DNA from: Thermonema lapsum
Lineage (GTDB): Bacteria; Bacteroidota; Bacteroidia; Cytophagales; Thermonemataceae
Reading direction: 5' to 3'
Length of the DNA: 64,000 nucleotides
NCBI RefSeq assembly: GCF_011761635.1
Contig: NZ_JAASRN010000001.1
Coordinates: 951,846 to 1,015,845 of the forward strand
The translations under genes were made by a program, and so were the position numbers. The notes beneath the pieces are model-generated. The model worked only from the letters and a program-made list of their open reading frames with translations. It was not told the DNA's origin and ran no database searches. Shown here piece after piece: positions 42,298 to 51,382 of this stretch (positions are counted from its first letter, which is position 1; each line of letters starts with the position of its first letter).

Positions 42298-42651
42298 TTA
42301 TTTCATATTCATGCTGCGCATCTCTTGAAGCAAGCGCTCATCCAAGCGCTTGCAGCAGTTCTCTATTTCCATTGCCATCAGCTCATCGCCGGTAGCTTTG
42401 CGCAAGGTGTCTGCCATGGTAGCGATGGTTTCTATGCAAAAACGCTTCATTTCAATCACATTCATTTCTTTGTTCCACAAGTCTATTTTCAAAGTGCCGC
42501 TGCCGGTACCATCCCAGATAGCCAATGAAAAAGCTTTGGCATCTTGATGGGCGTCGTCGGGCTGTTGGGTTGCCTCCCAACGAATAGACTCACACACGTT
42601 GTGCTCATCCAGCGTAACGTATAATTGGATAGATTCTTGTCTTTTGCTCAT
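42298..42651 (-). CDS. gldC: Gliding motility protein GldC
   Basis: 117 residues from ATG 42651. The protein matches GldC: a conserved core LYVTLDEHNVCESIRWEAT, LKIDLWNKEMNVIEMKRFC and a helix TIATMADTLRKATGDELMA. GldC is a soluble cytoplasmic protein that aids T9SS-dependent gliding in Flavobacterium, with an accessory role. It lies downstream of the ExbD/TonB-like genes and has a perfect -7 box at 42667-42674 just before it. Confidence 0.85.
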   Translation of the reverse strand: MSKRQESIQLYVTLDEHNVCESIRWEATQQPDDAHQDAKAFSLAIWDGTGSGTLKIDLWNKEMNVIEMKRFCIETIATMADTLRKATGDELMAMEIENCCKRLDERLLQEMRSMNMK

Positions 42652-42666
42652 GATTACTTTTTTGTG

Positions 42667-42674
42667 CAAAGGTA
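42667..42674 (-). promoter_or_regulatory. -7 box before gldC
   Basis: TACCTTTG on the minus strand lies immediately after the TonB-like stop (42675), 15 nt before the gldC start, so gldC may be transcribed separately as well as by readthrough. Confidence 0.45.
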
Positions 42675-43469
42675 CTACTTTGACTTCAAACGGAAGGTAA
42701 TGGTGCCGCGCGCACGGCTGGGAACACGCGCTGAGCTGCGTACCAAGCAGCCTTCAATCTGCTCTTCCAGGGCTCTTTTATACAAAGCAACTACTCGAGG
42801 GCTTACATTATATTGCTTGGTGGTGATGGTTTGCAGGTAACCGTCTTCGTCAACGATAATTTCAAAAGTAATAAAACCTTCTTCACCTGAATTGTCGTTG
42901 ACTTGCAAATTATTGCAACTGAGCTTCCAGCCGTCCAAGCCGGTAAGGCTAAAGCCGCCCTCTCCACCGCCATACAAGCCCCTACCATCCAGAGTGCCTT
43001 CGCTGCGCCCTTTGATTCCCTCTTTGCCATCATCTCCCTTGCCGGTGCCACTACCCTCCGGATTAAATAGGGCTTTAGGATTGGGTTGAGGCTCTGGCTC
43101 GGCTTGCTTAGGCTGGTCTTTAGGCAACTGTGGCTTGGTTTCGGGTGCTTTTTGCGGCACACTCACCTCTGCTTCGGGCAGCTGGCTGGGTGTTTCTACA
43201 GCTTCGTTTGGGGTGGCACTTTCCTCCGGTAAATCTTCGCTTTGTCTTTCTTGCGTAGGCACAAAACGAGGATTTTCACCCTGCCCTTCTTCATCGCTTC
43301 CATATGATAGCTCTATGCCATACTCGGGTGGCGGGGGTATGGGGGGCTCCCACGCATAAATAAAGAAAAACAAAGTGACTATAAGCACGTGTACCACCAA
43401 GGATACGATGAAAGCCGTACGTCTGCTTGTCTTTTCTATTTTTTCCAATGGTTCTTTCTCTTGTACCAT
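42675..43469 (-). CDS. TonB-like energy transducer
   Basis: 264 residues. A cytoplasmic N-terminus, a transmembrane helix (about 18-40), then a long Pro/Glu-rich spacer (ETPSQLPEAEVSVPQ and PKQAEPEPQPNPK) and a Gly-rich segment. The C-terminal domain (EEGFITFEIIVDEDG, VVALYKRALEEQ) resembles TonB/TolA-type domains. It should span the periplasm and work with ExbD. It follows exbD by 23 nt. The exbB partner is not in this window. Confidence 0.75.
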   Translation of the reverse strand: MVQEKEPLEKIEKTSRRTAFIVSLVVHVLIVTLFFFIYAWEPPIPPPPEYGIELSYGSDEEGQGENPRFVPTQERQSEDLPEESATPNEAVETPSQLPEAEVSVPQKAPETKPQLPKDQPKQAEPEPQPNPKALFNPEGSGTGKGDDGKEGIKGRSEGTLDGRGLYGGGEGGFSLTGLDGWKLSCNNLQVNDNSGEEGFITFEIIVDEDGYLQTITTKQYNVSPRVVALYKRALEEQIEGCLVRSSARVPSRARGTITFRLKSK

Positions 43470-43492
43470 GCCTCTTAGCTTGAATTGTATGC

Positions 43493-43894
43493 TTACTTCG
43501 GTTGGGCTGCTACCGATACGCGCGCCTTCAGACTGTTGGCAATGCCTGCCACTTCTACCAAGTATTGCGTAGGTACTTCTTTATCTATATGCAGCACAAC
43601 GACCCCTTCGCCCTCCTGTTGTGTAGAAAGCAATTGTCGCAAGCGCATCTCCAACATTTCCATGTCACTCACTGCTTGCCCGTTTACAAAAAACCGCAAG
43701 TCTTTGGTAATGGTTACGGCTACTTTCTGCATTTCTATCTTCACACTCTTACTTGTGGGCGTGCTTATCGGCACCCCGGTAGGTGTTACTGCCGAGGAAG
43801 TCAGCATAAAGAAAATCAGCAGCAAGAAGATGACATCCGTCATAGAAGAAAGGCTAAAAGCCGGGTCTACTTTGTTTTTTGACTCTAAAGCCAT
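43493..43894 (-). CDS. ExbD/TolR family protein
   Basis: 133 residues with a cytoplasmic start, one transmembrane helix preceded by the key Asp (SSMTDVIFLLLIFFMLTS) and a periplasmic domain (FFVNGQAVSDMEMLEMRL). This is the proton-channel-forming partner of an ExbB/TolQ/MotA-type motor. A -7 box lies 23 nt upstream, so transcription begins here without an exbB in the operon. The likely motor stator (exbB) is encoded elsewhere. Confidence 0.85.
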   Translation of the reverse strand: MALESKNKVDPAFSLSSMTDVIFLLLIFFMLTSSAVTPTGVPISTPTSKSVKIEMQKVAVTITKDLRFFVNGQAVSDMEMLEMRLRQLLSTQQEGEGVVVLHIDKEVPTQYLVEVAGIANSLKARVSVAAQPK

Positions 43895-43917
43895 ACGGAA
43901 TGTGTTTTAGTGATTCT

Positions 43918-43925
43918 CAAAGATA
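43918..43925 (-). promoter_or_regulatory. -7 box of exbD
   Basis: TATCTTTG on the minus strand, 23 nt before the exbD ATG at 43894. Confidence 0.5.
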
Positions 43926-44405
43926 TCAATTGATGTCATAACATAAAAGCACCCAAAGAAAAGCAAAGCGTCATGAAACATGAAAACTGAGCCACGCCGC
44001 CGGAGAACTTTTCTTGTAACTGAAGCAAAAATCTTGCCCAGTTTTTTCATAAAACCCCAATTTACAGGCAGGGAGCGTCGTACTTTAGCAGATAAGAGCT
44101 GGAAAAGAGGCGAGGCAACCCAATGCCGAGCTATGGCGCGCAGCTTGTCGCCACTGCCACTTCACCACTCCACAGCAGTCAATATTTGAGAAGCGAGGCA
44201 TTGCTTCAGCAGCTTAATTCAAGGCAAAGAGGCTGGCGGTAGATTCACCTAAGTAACGACCGATGCCCTCCCGCTCCCGCAGGTTACTGTGCAGTGCCTT
44301 CAGAGCTATTTGGTTGGCGCTCAGCAACTTTTTTTGATGGCTTCTTCTGCTCCATGTATTCATGGGCTGTGTGTGAAATTCGGGCACAAAAGTGTGAAAT
44401 CTTCT
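43926..44405. other. Gene-free stretch with a possible coding remnant
   Basis: No convincing gene. On the minus strand, frames ending at 44214 read a plausible protein tail (NQIALKALHSNLRERE, then GIGRYLGESTASLFALN and a stop), but the same frame upstream is out of register and carries no start with family support. It may be the decayed 3' end of a gene. The plus-strand frame at 43980-44189 (69 codons) looks like random sequence. Confidence 0.25.
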
Positions 44406-44413
44406 TATCTTTG
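44406..44413 (+). promoter_or_regulatory. -7 box of guaA
   Basis: TATCTTTG, a perfect match, 40 nt before the guaA start. No clear -33 TTG. Confidence 0.45.
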
Positions 44414-44453
44414 CGCATTCTTCATTTAACAAACCCCATAGCTGCACACCGTC

Positions 44454-45980
44454 ATGGAGAAAATCATTGTTCTCGACTTTGGTTCTCAATATACTCAATT
44501 GATTGCGCGCCGCATACGCGAGCTGCATGTTTACTGCGAAATCCTTCCGTTCAACCGCCCGGTATCACTAAACTCGGAAGTCAAAGGGATTGTACTTTCG
44601 GGCAGCCCCTTTTCTGTAAAAGACCCTAATGCCCCCACGGTAGATACCAGGCAATGGCGTGGCAAAGTGCCCTTACTGGGCATTTGCTACGGCGCTCAAT
44701 GGATGGCACACCAAGAAGGGGGCGAGGTAGCTCCCTCCCAAATCAGAGAGTATGGGCGAGCCACCCTTCAAATAGACCTACCGGAGCATCCACTTTTTGC
44801 GGGCATGTCCAAGGCATCGCAGGTATGGATGTCACATGCTGACAGCATCTTGCAACTCCCCCCCCACTTCAAGATACTGGCACATACCGAAAATATTCCC
44901 GTTGCCGCTTATGAAATCGAAGGTGAGCCAACCTACGGCATTCAGTTTCACCCGGAAGTAACTCACTCATTGGAGGGCAAACAATTGCTGCACAATTTTG
45001 TGGTCAACATCTGCGGGTGCAGCCAAAGTTGGACACCGGCTTCCTTCATAGAGCAGACTGTAGCCAGTCTCAAAGAGCAGCTGGGAAACGACAAAGTGGT
45101 AATGGCGCTTTCGGGTGGCGTGGACTCCTCAGTAGCAGCGATGCTGCTGCACCGTGCCATAGGTAGCAACCTATATTGTATTTTCGTGGACAACGGCTTG
45201 CTGCGTAAAAATGAATTCGAACAAGTGCTTGAGACTTACCGCGGCTTGGGACTCAATATCAAAGGGGTAGATGCCAAGCAACAATTTTATGATGCCCTGC
45301 GCGGCATCAGCGACCCCGAAGCCAAACGCAAAGCCATCGGGCGCACCTTCATTGAAATATTCGACGAGGAAGCGCATAAAATCCAGGATGTAAAGTGGCT
45401 GGGACAGGGCACCATTTATCCGGATGTCATTGAGTCCGTATCAGTCAATGGTCCGTCTGTAACCATCAAATCGCACCACAACGTAGGCGGCTTGCCCGAA
45501 CGCATGAAGCTGAAAGTGATAGAGCCGCTGCGCAGCCTCTTCAAAGACGAAGTGCGCGAAGTAGGCTATGCTTTAGGGCTTCCCAAAGCCATCATTGGGC
45601 GACATCCTTTCCCCGGTCCGGGCTTGGGTATTCGTATTTTGGGCGAGGTAACTCCCGAGAAAGTACGTATACTGCAAGAAGCCGACGATATTTATATTGA
45701 AGCCTTGCGCCGAAGCGGTTGGTATGACAAGATATGGCAAGCCGGTGCTATCCTGCTGCCCATCCATTCGGTAGGTGTCATGGGCGATGAGCGCACCTAT
45801 GAGCAGGTGGTAGCACTGCGTGCGGTGCACAGCACCGACGGCATGACTGCCGACTGGGTGCACCTGCCCTATGAACTGCTTGCCGATATATCCAACACCA
45901 TTATTAACCGTGTGAAAGGTGTCAATCGTGTAGTATATGATATCAGCTCAAAGCCCCCAGCAACCATTGAGTGGGAATAA
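44454..45980 (+). CDS. guaA: GMP synthase (glutamine-hydrolysing)
   Basis: 508 residues. A class I glutamine amidotransferase domain (1-190: Cys in [21 protein letters not shown]) is joined to the ATP-pyrophosphatase domain ([14 protein letters not shown]) and a C-terminal dimerisation domain. It makes GMP from XMP. Upstream lies the 43926-44405 gap; downstream, 47 nt away, the phosphosulfolactate synthase. No riboswitch structure is evident. Confidence 0.97.
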   Translation: MEKIIVLDFGSQYTQLIARRIRELHVYCEILPFNRPVSLNSEVKGIVLSGSPFSVKDPNAPTVDTRQWRGKVPLLGICYGAQWMAHQEGGEVAPSQIREYGRATLQIDLPEHPLFAGMSKASQVWMSHADSILQLPPHFKILAHTENIPVAAYEIEGEPTYGIQFHPEVTHSLEGKQLLHNFVVNICGCSQSWTPASFIEQTVASLKEQLGNDKVVMALSGGVDSSVAAMLLHRAIGSNLYCIFVDNGLLRKNEFEQVLETYRGLGLNIKGVDAKQQFYDALRGISDPEAKRKAIGRTFIEIFDEEAHKIQDVKWLGQGTIYPDVIESVSVNGPSVTIKSHHNVGGLPERMKLKVIEPLRSLFKDEVREVGYALGLPKAIIGRHPFPGPGLGIRILGEVTPEKVRILQEADDIYIEALRRSGWYDKIWQAGAILLPIHSVGVMGDERTYEQVVALRAVHSTDGMTADWVHLPYELLADISNTIINRVKGVNRVVYDISSKPPATIEWE

Positions 45981-46027
45981 CCTTCATTGAAGATGTTTCA
46001 TTTTTTAATCTTAAACACATAGTGGCT

Positions 46028-46792
46028 ATGAATTACACGCTGAAACACATTCCAGAACGCACCCAAAAGCCCCGCGAAGTAGGGCTTACCATGATGATGG
46101 ACAAAGGCATGAGTGTACGTCAAGTAGAGGATGTGCTCGAAACAGCCGGCGACTATATAGATGTGGTAAAGCTCGGATGGGCTACTTCCTATGTTACACC
46201 CAATCTCGAAAAGAAACTGCAAGTGTACAAAAGTGCGGGTATTCCGGTATATTTTGGCGGCACGCTCTTCGAGGCTTTCGTGGTGCGCAACCAGTTTGAA
46301 GACTATTTGCGTGTACTGGACAAATACAAGATGACTTTTGCCGAAGTATCGGACGGCTCGATAGAAATGCCCCACGAGCAGAAATGTGAGTACATCCGCC
46401 GATTGTCGCAGCAGGTAACCGTACTTTCAGAAGTCGGTTCCAAAGATGCTTCCAAGATTATGCCGCCCTACATGTGGATAGAGCTGATGCAAGCAGAACT
46501 GGAAGCAGGGGCATGGAAAGTGATAGGCGAGGCACGCGAAGCCGGTAATGTAGGATTGTTCCGCTCGTCGGGTGAGGTGCGCGAAGGTTTGGTAAAAGAG
46601 ATATTGCACTCTATCCCCTACGAAAAAATCATCTGGGAAGCTCCTCAAAAAGCACAACAGGTGTGGTTTATCAAGCTGATTGGTCCGAATGTAAATTTGG
46701 GTAACATAGCGCCCCAAGAAGTCATCCCGCTGGAAACTATACGGCTGGGTTTGCGCGGCGATACTTTCGACTTTTTCCTTCCCAAAGAATAA
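46028..46792 (+). CDS. Phosphosulfolactate synthase (ComA)
   Basis: 254 residues from ATG 46028; the 19 upstream codons to 45971 overlap guaA and are rejected. TIM-barrel motifs of ComA: MMDKGMSVRQVEDVLETAG, VVKLGWATSYV, FGGTLFEAFVVRNQ, SDGSIEMP and ESGNVGLFRSSGEVR-like. The enzyme joins phosphoenolpyruvate and sulfite to phosphosulfolactate, first step to coenzyme M in archaea and to sulfolactate in Bacillus spores. In Bacteroidota it could feed sulfonate or sulfonolipid synthesis (inference). It follows guaA by 47 nt and precedes the DUF368 gene by 9 nt, so the three probably form one transcript. Confidence 0.83.
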   Translation: MNYTLKHIPERTQKPREVGLTMMMDKGMSVRQVEDVLETAGDYIDVVKLGWATSYVTPNLEKKLQVYKSAGIPVYFGGTLFEAFVVRNQFEDYLRVLDKYKMTFAEVSDGSIEMPHEQKCEYIRRLSQQVTVLSEVGSKDASKIMPPYMWIELMQAELEAGAWKVIGEAREAGNVGLFRSSGEVREGLVKEILHSIPYEKIIWEAPQKAQQVWFIKLIGPNVNLGNIAPQEVIPLETIRLGLRGDTFDFFLPKE

Positions 46793-46801
46793 AGCACCCT
46801 C

Positions 46802-47746
46802 ATGAAAGAATATCGTAGAGCTTTTACACTGTGGTTAAAGGGCTTAGCAATGGGCAGTGCCGACGTAGTACCGGGCGTATCGGGTGGCACTGTCGCCCTT
46901 ATTGCTGGCATCTATACCGAACTCATCGACACACTCAAGAACATCGATGCGGAAGCCTTGAAGTTGCTTTTTCGTTTCCGTCTAAAAGAATTTTGGCATA
47001 AAATAAATGGCAGTTTCCTGCTGCCCCTATTACTGGGCATAGCCACTGCCTTGCTTTCTTTGGCACGCCTCATCACCTACCTTCTCCAGCACCACCCTGT
47101 GGTGGTCTGGTCTTTTTTCTTTGGCTTAATCCTCGCCTCAGTGTGGTTGGTGGGCAGAGAGATAAAACACTGGCATATAGGTAGTTGGCTTGCCTTTGCT
47201 GCGGGTACTGCCATGGCATACTGGCTCACGGCAAGCATGCCTGCCGAAACGCCCAACAGCCTGTGGTTTGTTTTTATATCGGGGGCTATTGCCATCTGTG
47301 CTATGATTTTGCCCGGCATTTCAGGAAGCTTCATCCTCGTGTTGCTGGGCAAATATACTTTTATTTTAGAGGCACTGAAAGGTTTACGCATAGAGGTCAT
47401 CGGTACTTTTGCTGCCGGCTGCGTAGTGGGGCTGCTTTCTTTTGTGCGTCTGCTTTCTCACTTGCTGCACCGTTTTCCCTCGACTACTATGGCTACTCTC
47501 GCCGGCTTTATGCTGGGCTCACTCAATAAGATATGGCCATGGAAAGAGGTGATAAGCACGAACTCGAAAGGAGTACCTTTGCTTACCCGCAATGTATTTC
47601 CAGCAAGCTACGAGCAATTGTACGGGCAAGACGCACAACTGGAGCTTGCCCTGCTGAGCTGTATAGTCGGCATTGTATTGATTGTAGCGCTGGAAAAAAT
47701 GTCAAAGAAAAAAACCTCCTCTATTTCTTCAATTTCAACAAATTAA
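46802..47746 (+). CDS. DUF368 undecaprenyl-phosphate transporter family protein
   Basis: 314 residues with about 8 membrane helices. The family signature GSADVVPGVSGGTVALIAGI opens the protein, with a second related loop AICAMILPGISGSFILVLLG. DUF368 proteins were recently linked to recycling of undecaprenyl phosphate across the membrane (PopT), which supplies the carrier for peptidoglycan and glycan assembly. It is 9 nt after the phosphosulfolactate synthase gene. Confidence 0.88.
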   Translation: MKEYRRAFTLWLKGLAMGSADVVPGVSGGTVALIAGIYTELIDTLKNIDAEALKLLFRFRLKEFWHKINGSFLLPLLLGIATALLSLARLITYLLQHHPVVVWSFFFGLILASVWLVGREIKHWHIGSWLAFAAGTAMAYWLTASMPAETPNSLWFVFISGAIAICAMILPGISGSFILVLLGKYTFILEALKGLRIEVIGTFAAGCVVGLLSFVRLLSHLLHRFPSTTMATLAGFMLGSLNKIWPWKEVISTNSKGVPLLTRNVFPASYEQLYGQDAQLELALLSCIVGIVLIVALEKMSKKKTSSISSISTN

Positions 47747-47753
47747 GCTCCAC

Positions 47754-47783
47754 GTCTCCTTGCTTCTTTTTGAGCAAGGAGAC
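47754..47783. terminator. Convergent hairpin terminator
   Basis: An 11-bp perfect stem, GTCTCCTTGCT/AGCAAGGAGAC (47754-47764, 47773-47783), with an 8-nt T-rich loop between DUF368 and the ABC permease. Confidence 0.7.
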
Positions 47784-47798
47784 GCTTAGTGAACAAGT

Positions 47799-49010
47799 TT
47801 ATTTTTCTATCTTCTCTATGATGCGGCGCAGTGCCCACTGGTTCAGTAAAAAAGTGGCAGCAGTCAAAACCAAAGCCGCCAATAGCACCAAAGGGTGCAA
47901 AGACAGCTGTAGTTCAATAGCATATTTTTCCATCTTGTCGGCAAAGCCGTAGCCAATCGCTACCAAGCCAGCTGCTGACAACAACAATACCAACAAAATC
48001 ATGCGCGCAAATTGACGCAAAAAGTGCGCCTCGATAAAACGCTGTTCGTAACCCAACAGCAAAAGGAGTTCTACCTCCGGCTTTTTTTCCAATAAGGTAG
48101 CCCGAAAAGCCAAGACAAAGACTAAAAAGGCTAATATCATAAAAACGAGTCCTACCAAGCCAAGCGCCGACATGGCTATGAGTGCCACAGTGCCCAAGCG
48201 CCCGGTTTGCAGTTGACTACGATTCACTTCCCACCCTTTCTGTTTTAAATACTCGAGCAAACGAGGGTCGCCACTGTTGGTTACTTTTACTAACAAACGA
48301 GCGGGCATCCCATCGGCAGCGGCTTCGCCTGCCAAGTGTTGGTTTGCCCAGCGCATGAAAGACATAGGCACAAGGATGGAAGGGATACGCTCCGAAAAGC
48401 CTACTACTTTCATCTGCACGACCAGCTGTCCTGCCGGTCCATAGAGCTTGGTGGGTAAGGGAGGAGCCATAGAAACCAAGTCAGGCGTTATTTGAGGCAA
48501 GCCTTTTGCCAGGGCATAGCCAAAATTATAGAGGTTGAGAAACTCCTTAGACACCACCACCGGCACAAAAGGGTCGCCCTCGCGCCATTGCCAATTGGGC
48601 GGTTCCACGTCTAAAAAGTGGTCAGGTACAGCCTCAAAAAAGAGCTCCGTGCTTAGTGGCAAAGTCTTGTTGCCGTAAGTCCATGCAGCAAAGTGGTTGC
48701 TTTCAAAAGCCCCTACTTGTTTTACAAAAGGCTGACGCCGCAAATCTTCTATTTCGTCTTGAGTAAATGCTGCACTCACGCCGGTAGCCGTATTCAGCAA
48801 AGTTACTTCCTTAGTGAGGATGAGGTAGTTGCTTGCCTTGCCGGACTCAAAAAACTCATGCATTGTCAGATACAGCTGCAGGGTAAACAAAACCAAACAC
48901 AAGCCAATGGCATACCCCACGATGGCAGCCCACACATGCCCCCCACGGAAGGCTCTAAACACCAGCTTCAAGGCATTGCTTCGAGAGATGGAACGGAATT
49001 GTGGTATCAT
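47799..49010 (-). CDS. ABC transporter permease (FtsX/MacB type)
   Basis: 403 residues. One N-terminal membrane helix (about 28-50), a large periplasmic domain (about 55-270), then three more helices (about 275-400). This MacB_PCD/FtsX architecture is that of LolC/E-type or efflux permeases. It is 3 nt after its ATPase gene. A lipoprotein- or lipid-handling export function is plausible but not shown. Confidence 0.82.
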   Translation of the reverse strand: MIPQFRSISRSNALKLVFRAFRGGHVWAAIVGYAIGLCLVLFTLQLYLTMHEFFESGKASNYLILTKEVTLLNTATGVSAAFTQDEIEDLRRQPFVKQVGAFESNHFAAWTYGNKTLPLSTELFFEAVPDHFLDVEPPNWQWREGDPFVPVVVSKEFLNLYNFGYALAKGLPQITPDLVSMAPPLPTKLYGPAGQLVVQMKVVGFSERIPSILVPMSFMRWANQHLAGEAAADGMPARLLVKVTNSGDPRLLEYLKQKGWEVNRSQLQTGRLGTVALIAMSALGLVGLVFMILAFLVFVLAFRATLLEKKPEVELLLLLGYEQRFIEAHFLRQFARMILLVLLLSAAGLVAIGYGFADKMEKYAIELQLSLHPLVLLAALVLTAATFLLNQWALRRIIEKIEK

Positions 49011-49013
49011 AAT

Positions 49014-49655
49014 TTATCCAAGCAGCAGTTTTTCATCGAATCTCATTTGGTAATCATAACCCAAAGAAGTCAGAATAAAACCGGCATTCTGCTCTTGACA
49101 GCGACTGTAGATGAGGTGTACAACCCGCTGGATGTTTGCTTCATCCAGATGGCTGAAGGGCTCGTCCAGCAACAGCATATCAAAGGGTTGGATGAGCGCC
49201 CGTATGATGGCGATGCGTTGCCTTTCGCCATAGGAAAGAGATGCTACGCGACGTGAAAGCAGATGCTTTACGCCCAAATGGTCTGCCATAGCAGCTATCC
49301 GACTTGGTTCGGTGGCATAAAGTGCCGCTTTCAGTTGTAAGTTTTCCCAAGCTGTAAGCGAAGTCAACAGGCGCAAGTCTTGAAAGACAATAGACAGGCG
49401 TCTTTGGCGCAGCAGTGCCCATTCTTTATGTGAAAAGCTCCGGATGGGTTGCTCATCGATAAAGACACTGCCCTCGTAGTCTTTTCTTATGCCATAAAGG
49501 ATATGCAAAAAGGTGGACTTGCCACGCCCCGAAGGAGAATAAATCTGATAAAACTTTCCACTTTCAAAAACATAAGACTGCTCCCACACTTGTGATTGCC
49601 TTTGCTGGCGCCCTACCAAGGGGGCAGGCAACAAACCCTCGATACGTATTTTCAT
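49014..49655 (-). CDS. ABC transporter ATP-binding protein
   Basis: 213 residues. Walker A SPSGRGKST, Q-loop region VFQDLRLLTSL, signature LSYGERQRIAI and Walker B MLLLDEPFSH. It pairs with the FtsX-type permease next to it, giving a LolD/MacB-type complex. The gene lies 33 nt after a DUF4836 lipoprotein gene, probably in the same operon. Confidence 0.9.
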   Translation of the reverse strand: MKIRIEGLLPAPLVGRQQRQSQVWEQSYVFESGKFYQIYSPSGRGKSTFLHILYGIRKDYEGSVFIDEQPIRSFSHKEWALLRQRRLSIVFQDLRLLTSLTAWENLQLKAALYATEPSRIAAMADHLGVKHLLSRRVASLSYGERQRIAIIRALIQPFDMLLLDEPFSHLDEANIQRVVHLIYSRCQEQNAGFILTSLGYDYQMRFDEKLLLG

Positions 49656-49688
49656 AAGGATAAACGCTCCGCGTTTTGGGTGGTAGCC

Positions 49689-51326
49689 TTAAAAAACTGG
49701 TTCTTCTTCAAAAGCCTCTTCATCTACTTCTTCCATAGGCAATATGCCTCTTGCTAAAGGCTCATCTTCATCATATTTTTTTGCTTTCTTCGCCATCGTC
49801 TTTGCCACATCTATCAAAATAAGAAGTGCATTCTTGTTTTTTTCACGGAAGGTAAGGCGCATTTGCCCTTTTACTTTGCCATCCTCGTAACCGGGGCTCC
49901 ACATCACCAACTCCTCAGCAAGGTTTATCACTTCGTTAGCTTCATCGTTGTTCAGCAAGCGGCTTTTTGCTAATTGCTCCAACAGCTCGGCACGAATGCC
50001 TATGAAAGAGGAAGACTTTTGGATTTGAGAAGTCCATACTTCGGGGGTATCGGCACTTTTCCAAATTGACTCAGAAGCACCCGAAGCAATGCGCAAGTAA
50101 TTAGCGTCTTTATAGAGGTGTGCTACCCCGCCCATGAGCAGATACACTTCTCCCTGCGCGTTGGGCTTCTTGGTAAAAAATCCTTTTCGCGTGGTATAAG
50201 CCATCATTTTATTGTAGAGGTCGTTGTTGCGCACCCCCAGAACAAGTGCAAGCTCGGGCAAGCCGGAAAAGCTATTGAGTGCCAGGGTAAACTGACCGTC
50301 CCACATTGCAATAAGCTCATCGGCAGTGAGCCCTATTTCCTTCACCAGATTGGTGTTTATGTCTTTCAATGCTTGGTTTTCTACCATCTGGTCGAGCGCT
50401 GCCTCTGCGATAGCAAAGCTAAGCAGTGCCACCGGCTTCTGGTAGGGGATTTTAAGCACCTCTTTTTTGATTTTTTTATTGTAGTAAAGCTGCATTTCCC
50501 GAAGGGATTCCTTCGAGGGTAAAAAGGCTACATCTGCCTGTATCAAGCCATCATCAAAGCGTACATTCAGTGTAAAGGAAGCATCTTTCAGGTACTTTCT
50601 GGTACTTGCATCCACATTATCGAACGCATCCAGCTTGTCGGCAACATTCAAATCTGCCCAGAAGACCACATCTTCCCCCTCTTCCAGTGCTTTCTTGAAT
50701 GACTCTTGCTTTTCAAACAGTTGCTTTTCTTTGGGCAATGCAAATAAATTGAGCAACTGCGCTTGCGCAGTATTGGCTTTTTCTGTTTCGCTGCAGCCTA
50801 CATGAATATTCCCTACCAGTAAAGCGCGTTCATCCCAAGCCACCACAAGGCGGTCGCAATCTTCCTCTTGTACAAAATATTTTACTTTCCCTTTTTTTTG
50901 GAGAGCAGGTACTGCCTCTTTATCAAAAACCTTTTTCCAGAAAGCAGGGTCCTGTATATTTTTATTCCACTTATCGGGGGCATCCAACGCAAGCAATGCC
51001 GCTATTATCTCGCCTTCTGTTTGCCCAAACACATACACGGTGTTGGCGTAGTCAATGCCTGAATTCAAAATACGCTCTGCCCTCTCTGATACCTGTTTGG
51101 CTTCTTTGTCGGAAGCGCCCATTTCTTTCAAGTTGCTTTCGCTGAAAAGTTCTTGTGGCTGAAGGCTCTTGCTGATAATACGACGGGCATCCATCGCCAA
51201 TACAAATTGGGCATCGGCAGGGATATAGCGCACATGCTCTGGGCTTTGTTTTTTCCCGGAACAAGCAGCCAGTAAAAAAACGTACAGCCCTAACAAGGTG
51301 TATGCACTTAGCTTCAGTTTTTTCAT
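49689..51326 (-). CDS. DUF4836 lipoprotein
   Basis: 545 residues. The signal peptide ends in a lipobox (FLLAACSG, Cys about 22). The body is DUF4836, a Bacteroidota family with a repeated domain (VRYIPADAQFVLAMDARRI). Role unknown, probably outer-membrane or periplasmic. Its location before an ABC exporter on the same strand suggests a link to lipoprotein traffic. Confidence 0.8.
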   Translation of the reverse strand: MKKLKLSAYTLLGLYVFLLAACSGKKQSPEHVRYIPADAQFVLAMDARRIISKSLQPQELFSESNLKEMGASDKEAKQVSERAERILNSGIDYANTVYVFGQTEGEIIAALLALDAPDKWNKNIQDPAFWKKVFDKEAVPALQKKGKVKYFVQEEDCDRLVVAWDERALLVGNIHVGCSETEKANTAQAQLLNLFALPKEKQLFEKQESFKKALEEGEDVVFWADLNVADKLDAFDNVDASTRKYLKDASFTLNVRFDDGLIQADVAFLPSKESLREMQLYYNKKIKKEVLKIPYQKPVALLSFAIAEAALDQMVENQALKDINTNLVKEIGLTADELIAMWDGQFTLALNSFSGLPELALVLGVRNNDLYNKMMAYTTRKGFFTKKPNAQGEVYLLMGGVAHLYKDANYLRIASGASESIWKSADTPEVWTSQIQKSSSFIGIRAELLEQLAKSRLLNNDEANEVINLAEELVMWSPGYEDGKVKGQMRLTFREKNKNALLILIDVAKTMAKKAKKYDEDEPLARGILPMEEVDEEAFEEEPVF

Positions 51327-51382
51327 AACAGACGTCCGTTTTTCTTAAAGATAATAGTTTTTGTGTAGAGACATAAAGCGAA

